From contig CAMVQS010000013.1 of the NCBI GenBank assembly GCA_947169685.1, positions 1-43,317 on the forward strand: DNA of 43,317 nucleotides. Reading direction: 5' to 3'. The notes beneath the pieces were generated by a model. That model saw only the letters and a program-made list of their open reading frames with translations. It had not been told where the DNA came from and did no database searches. Of the stretch, positions 41,507 through 43,317 are shown in pieces (the stretch's first letter is position 1; every line of letters begins with the position of its first letter). The position numbers and the translations under genes are program-made. This stretch comes from an uncultured Prevotella sp. GTDB taxonomy: Bacteria; Bacteroidota; Bacteroidia; Bacteroidales; Bacteroidaceae.

Positions 41507-42091
41507 ATGAATAAGATAAATATAGCCATATTCGTATCAGGAAGCGGAACAAACTGTGAAAACCTGATTAAGTACTTCAGTTGTTCGGCCCGTGTTAGGA
41601 GTGCCCTTGTGGTCAGTAATAAGGCTGATGCCTTAGCCTTGGAACGTGCCAAGCGGTTAGGCGTGGCAACGGCGGTAGCTCCGAAGACTCAGTTAAACAA
41701 TCCGAACTTTATGCTTCCCTTGTTGAAGGAATACAAGATTGACTTTATTGTGCTGGCAGGTTTCCTTCCCCTTGTTCCCACATTTCTCATCGAGGCCTTT
41801 CCCAAAAAGATTGTAAACATCCATCCTGCATTACTGCCTAAGTATGGCGGTAAGGGCATGTGGGGACACCACGTGCATGAAGCGGTGAAAGCTGCCGGTG
41901 AGACCGAGACGGGCATGACCGTTCACTATGTGACGCCTGTCTGTGATTCGGGTGAAATCATTGCCCAATATCGTACGCCCCTTTCTCCTGATGATACGGC
42001 AGACGACATTGCTGCAAAGGAACATGAGCTGGAGATGAAATACTTTCCGCGTGTGGTGGAGCAGGTGATCAACGAAACCTTCTTAAAATAA
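41507..42091 (+). CDS. purN: Phosphoribosylglycinamide formyltransferase
   Basis: PurN (194 residues) transfers a formyl group from 10-formyl-THF to GAR in purine synthesis. 'FVSGSGTNCENLI' (about residues 9-21) binds the phosphate. 'VNIHPALLPKYGGKGMWGHH', with the catalytic Asn-His pair, is near 108-127, and the catalytic Asp is in 'VCDSGEIIAQ' near 145. Length is normal. The gene stands alone with its own promoter and a symmetric terminator. Confidence 0.96.
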   Translation: MNKINIAIFVSGSGTNCENLIKYFSCSARVRSALVVSNKADALALERAKRLGVATAVAPKTQLNNPNFMLPLLKEYKIDFIVLAGFLPLVPTFLIEAFPKKIVNIHPALLPKYGGKGMWGHHVHEAVKAAGETETGMTVHYVTPVCDSGEIIAQYRTPLSPDDTADDIAAKEHELEMKYFPRVVEQVINETFLK

Positions 42092-42092
42092 A

Positions 42093-42125
42093 AAATCCGA
42101 AGTATCTCAGCGATGCTTCGGATTT
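42093..42125. terminator. Bidirectional terminator between purN and the acid phosphatase gene
   Basis: Arms AAATCCGAAG (42093-42102) and CTTCGGATTT (42116-42125) are perfect 10-bp complements, giving a T-run in both directions. Confidence 0.85.
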
Positions 42126-42136
42126 CTTCTTTAACA

Positions 42137-42862
42137 TTATTTGTTGGCTTTTCTCTTTAGCCGTGCATATTCTTCACGAGCTCTTGCCAGCTGTTGCTTA
42201 AACTCCTCGCTGCCGTTCAGGGCACCCATGATGGTTCCTGCGAGAATGGCAGAGGCGTCAATGTCGCTCTTGTAGTGATAACCAGCAATGACACGCCCGA
42301 TGGCGTAATCCTGCGCACGCTTCAGCAACACATTAGCAGAATCGGGGTTGACCAGTGCCAGTGTCATGGCATAGACCCAGCCACGTGTGGCATGGCCCGA
42401 GGGGTAGCTGTAGTCACGTGCCTCTTCCTCTTCTGTCTCGGGAACGAGCGAAGGTTCTGCAAACTGCACGAAGGGACGACGACGCTGGTAGTAGTTCTTG
42501 ACGCGTTTGTTAGCACGGTGTGCATCGGTTGCAGCACCACCTGCCAGACGGTCAATCTCTGGTGTCAGTCCAGGGCTGATGGTCATACCGAAAGCGGCCG
42601 AGAAAGCATCGAAGAGCTCCTGCGGACCATCCTGCTTGGCCTGCTTGCCGGCAGGTGTCTCACGCTGCTGCTTGCCCCACTGGTAATAATAGAAGTCGTT
42701 GTAGAACGTGGCATCTGTCACTTCGGGCGGTGCCGGCAGGAACAGAACGCCGTCAGGACGGTTCTCGTCGGTGAGGAACGGGTCGGGATAGACAACCTGT
42801 CCCTGCATCGCGCTGCAAAGCACGAGCAGGGACAAGAGTATCCAGTTTCTTAACTGTTTCAT
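42137..42862 (-). CDS. Class A nonspecific acid phosphatase (PAP2 superfamily)
   Basis: The ATG at 42862 (MKQLRNWILLSLLVLCSAMQG) gives a good signal peptide; an ATG two codons earlier is possible. The 241-residue periplasmic enzyme carries the three PAP2 motifs: K(x6)RP in 'KNYYQRRRPF' (about 123), 'YPSGHATRGW' (about 155) and 'GRVIAGYHYKSDIDAS' (about 192), with the Lys, Arg, His and Asp of the vanadium-haloperoxidase-like active site. It removes phosphate from small phosphomonoesters by family. It overlaps no neighbour; the acyl-CoA dehydrogenase gene ends 16 bases upstream, so co-transcription is possible. Confidence 0.92.
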   Translation of the reverse strand: MKQLRNWILLSLLVLCSAMQGQVVYPDPFLTDENRPDGVLFLPAPPEVTDATFYNDFYYYQWGKQQRETPAGKQAKQDGPQELFDAFSAAFGMTISPGLTPEIDRLAGGAATDAHRANKRVKNYYQRRRPFVQFAEPSLVPETEEEEARDYSYPSGHATRGWVYAMTLALVNPDSANVLLKRAQDYAIGRVIAGYHYKSDIDASAILAGTIMGALNGSEEFKQQLARAREEYARLKRKANK

Positions 42863-42877
42863 GTGCATCAGAATGTT

Positions 42878-43317
<440 letters not shown>

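Overview
The window reads as chromosome of a Bacteroidota species, most likely Prevotellaceae (a Prevotella-type genome). The main evidence is the many -7 boxes of the form TAnnTTTG with a TTG about 20 bases upstream, the near absence of Shine-Dalgarno sequences, the SurA/OstA-like/MutL gene order, large lipoproteins, OmpA-type barrels with the 'DIFFLRNKTDIRESEA' segment, and a fimbrillin-like lipoprotein. Most genes are core housekeeping. The unusual material lies in intergenic DNA, in small repeat-flanked cassettes and in in-frame repeat insertions.

Layout. 1-4.8 kb (+): 3' end of a SurA-like prolyl isomerase, an OstA-like protein, mutL and a small outer-membrane barrel. 4.9-7.1 kb (+): two identical tRNA-Val(TAC) genes, each with its own promoter and terminator, bracketing a phenylacetate-CoA ligase gene and a tandem-ACT gene. 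7.1-11.5 kb (+): purB, an RsuA/RluB-type pseudouridine synthase with an RG-rich N-terminus, and asnS. 11.6-25.3 kb: a surface-protein region. Two giant lipoprotein paralogues face each other (11726 on +, 25159 on -), with small lipoproteins, a DUF1573 protein, two OmpA-family paralogues and a tyrosine recombinase between them. 25.3-27 kb (-): asd and a shortened cvfB. 27-30.8 kb (+): a DUF559 cassette, a CPA2 antiporter, a cassette with a damaged four-helix-bundle gene, and a LolD-like ATPase. 30.8-35.7 kb: a hydrolase, nadB (-), a D-Ala-D-Ala carboxypeptidase and an MscS channel. 35.7-38.3 kb: a scar with fused remnants of mutY and a carboxypeptidase gene, a periodic palindrome array, a fimbrillin-like lipoprotein and a small peptide gene. 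38.3-43.3 kb: a PIN toxin-antitoxin pair, mutY, a PagL-like barrel, purN, a class A acid phosphatase and the end of an acyl-CoA dehydrogenase gene.

The strongest unexplained signals are these. (1) Three intergenic arrays with unrelated sequences share one design: dyad-symmetric cores repeated every 22-23 bp (5045-5105, 20620-20711, 36039-36208). (2) Six solitary 19-nt dyads share an arm-loop-arm plan with compensated arm changes (4058-10068). (3) Two small genes, DUF559 and four-helix-bundle, are each enclosed by inverted repeats that supply leaders or terminal codons to neighbouring genes. (4) Four-unit heptamer repeats (28 nt) are inserted inside three core genes. (5) The giant lipoproteins share a conserved leader in inverted orientation, and only one copy has a recognisable promoter, which lies just outside the repeat. 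That arrangement would fit a promoter-swapping inversion, but this is inference.
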